Source of the DNA: Halolacustris sp051744345
GTDB lineage: Bacteria; Actinomycetota; Humimicrobiia; Humimicrobiales; Humimicrobiaceae
Length of the DNA stretch: 6,830 bases
Direction of reading: 5' to 3'
NCBI GenBank assembly: GCA_051744345.1
Contig: JBNJCW010000083.1
Coordinates: 1 to 6,830, forward strand
In this document: positions 6,750 to 6,830 of the stretch, in pieces
How positions within the stretch are numbered: position 1 is the stretch's first letter
Layout of the letters: each line of letters starts with the position of its first letter
Translations under genes and position numbers: made by a program
The notes under the pieces: model-generated
Database searches by the model: none
Seen by the model: the letters and a program-made list of their open reading frames with translations, nothing else
Told to the model about the DNA's origin: nothing

Positions 6750-6830
6750 CTATGACTCCACTTTTACTCTTCTTCTGCCGGTTAGTAAATCATTCAGTAG
6801 ACCATTTTTTACTCTCTTCAATTTGTTCTT
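6750..6830 (-). CDS. hsdS: Type I restriction specificity subunit, C-terminal 26 residues (truncated by window edge)
   Basis: The minus strand from base 6830 reads in one frame to a TAG at 6750-6752. The peptide ends KNGLLNDLLTGRRRVKVES, which is the standard C-terminal tail of HsdS proteins (KKGLMQ.LLTGK.RV). HsdS chooses the DNA target for both methylation and cleavage. Its stop is one base from the hsdR start, so the order is hsdS then hsdR. The target-recognition domains lie beyond the window and the recognition sequence cannot be inferred. The fragment is short, but the tail motif and position agree. Confidence 0.85.
   Translation of the reverse strand, partial: KNKLKRVKNGLLNDLLTGRRRVKVES

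Noticed and set aside
1..6830. CRISPR array, tRNA, rRNA or att-site repeat
   Set aside because: I found no regularly spaced repeats, no RNA gene signature, and no long direct repeat flanking the restriction module inside the window; the right flank is out of view.

Overview
The window looks like a bacterial chromosome fragment, AT-rich, with frequent AGA/AGG arginine and ATA isoleucine codons. I cannot name the organism. A eukaryote-like long-form PurL, an MTHFR-like protein and a type I restriction locus together would suit an anaerobic or subsurface bacterial lineage, but that is a guess.

Layout. (1) Bases 1-780, minus strand: the first 260 codons of a long-form phosphoribosylformylglycinamidine synthase (purL), running off the left edge. 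(2) Bases 781-1226: a divergent interval with one doubtful minus-strand frame. (3) Bases 1188-2248, plus strand: a probable promoter, a long leader with one or two tiny frames (61 and 20 codons), then a 262-aa protein of the methylenetetrahydrofolate reductase fold whose active site looks only partly conserved. (4) Bases 2249-2555: noncoding, with two terminator-like hairpins and a cluster of AT-rich inverted repeats. (5) Bases 2556-2949, minus strand: a decayed, internally deleted IS91/IS801-type transposase. (6) Bases 2969-6830, minus strand: a compact restriction module read right to left. It contains the last 26 codons of a type I specificity subunit (hsdS), a full hsdR of 1000 aa, a 187-aa YgjP/DUF45-like zinc metallopeptidase overlapping hsdR by 11 bases, and a 68-aa Cys/His-rich protein 17 bases further on.

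How they work together. The methylase gene hsdM is not in view and probably lies beyond the right edge. HsdR would use target recognition by HsdS to translocate and cut unmodified DNA. The peptidase and the small metal-binding protein are packed so tightly behind hsdR that they are probably co-expressed accessory parts of the same defence module. The transposase relic lies immediately after the last module gene and may mark the edge of a mobile defence insertion. The purL and MTHFR-like genes belong to purine and possibly one-carbon metabolism and have no visible link to the defence module. The best candidate for something under-described is the HsdR, metallopeptidase and small Zn-protein arrangement.
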